Below are positions 63,942-64,000 of a stretch of DNA of 64,000 nt, in pieces. Source of the DNA: Numida meleagris (taxonomy: Eukaryota; Chordata; Aves; Galliformes; Numididae); assembly GCF_002078875.1 (NCBI RefSeq), contig NC_034412.1, positions 83,801,227 through 83,865,226 of the forward strand, read 5' to 3'. The stretch's first letter is position 1; every line of letters begins with the position of its first letter. The notes under the pieces are model-generated. The model was given only the letters and a program-made list of their open reading frames with translations. It ran no database searches and was not told where the DNA came from. A program made the translations under genes and the position numbers.

Positions 63942-64000
63942 GAACAAAATAACTGGCAATGAAGGGGTAAACCTATTTGGGCTGCTGAACTGTGGAAAGA
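63270..64000 (+). mobile_element. Endogenous retrovirus pol fragment, ERV-L-like
   Basis: Part of an old endogenous retrovirus covering the connection domain and RNase H of pol; it runs off the right edge of the window. The fragment starts abruptly inside pol, and neither gag nor a left LTR is present in the window, so its left end is truncated or rearranged. The FTDGS, FAEVKA and YTDS motifs identify RNase H. The overall wording of the predicted protein looks like chicken ERV-L (class III) elements, an assignment from memory. Several disabling changes are present (see the pseudogene entry). Confidence 0.85.
63795..63836. repeat. 23-bp-period duplication inside ERV pol
   Basis: TTTGCAGAGGTAAAGGCTC occurs at 63795-63813 and again at 63818-63836 with no mismatch, separated by TAGA. 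It looks like replication slippage or a repair duplication. Confidence 0.95.

Noticed and set aside
1..64000. CRISPR array, prokaryotic operon or phage-like system
   Set aside because: No regularly spaced repeats, no dense coding, and the CR1, mariner and ERV content shows a bird nuclear genome.

Overview
The window reads as non-coding DNA from a bird, most likely a galliform such as chicken. The evidence is the repeat content. There are nine CR1 LINE fragments with the bird-type 3' ending (tandem ATTCTATG/ATTCTGTG-like octamers), an internally deleted Galluhop-type mariner, avian LTR material and an ERV-L-like pol fragment. The DNA is AT-rich and contains large single-copy stretches with no recognisable exon, so it looks like a gene desert or the inside of a very large intron. 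I found no intact host protein-coding gene. The long open frames are CR1 or ERV remnants, low-complexity artefacts, or chance frames.

Layout. Positions 1-2529 are unique sequence with one perfect DR1 nuclear-receptor motif (1102-1114). At 2530-4034 a plus-strand CR1 is split by a 298-bp solo LTR (3515-3812) with a clean 5-bp target duplication. From 4035 to 26096 the sequence is mostly unique, with CR1 pieces at 11370, 16298, 20757 and 21931 and old tRNA-derived SINE-like copies at 7190 and 14120. Pyrimidine tracts lie at 26097 and 31161; the latter is a (CCTTT)n array containing the only ambiguous base of the window. The mariner copy occupies 35811-36357. Between 40000 and 48000 lie two more SINE-like copies, three CR1 copies, a CpG-richer block with a 135-codon ATG frame (44644-45051) and an imperfect palindrome (45621-45675). 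A second LTR-like sequence related to the first starts at 51723. The stretch 52000-58500 holds a T30 run, a SINE-like copy, a 9-bp perfect inverted repeat running into a G-rich tract (55172-55222) and a four-copy 22-bp tandem repeat (58397-58484). The right end holds two minus-strand CR1 copies (61403, 62031), another SINE-like copy, and a degenerate ERV-L-like RNase H region (63270-64000) that runs off the window.

There is no operon-like or pathway organisation. What can be reconstructed is a history of insertions: old amniote SINE-like copies, then several CR1 subfamilies in both orientations, then LTR and mariner insertions. I found no convincing undescribed system. The most useful leads are the related LTR pair, the set of amniote MIR-like SINE candidates, the 44.6-45.2 kb CpG-richer block and the 55.2 kb inverted repeat with G-tract.
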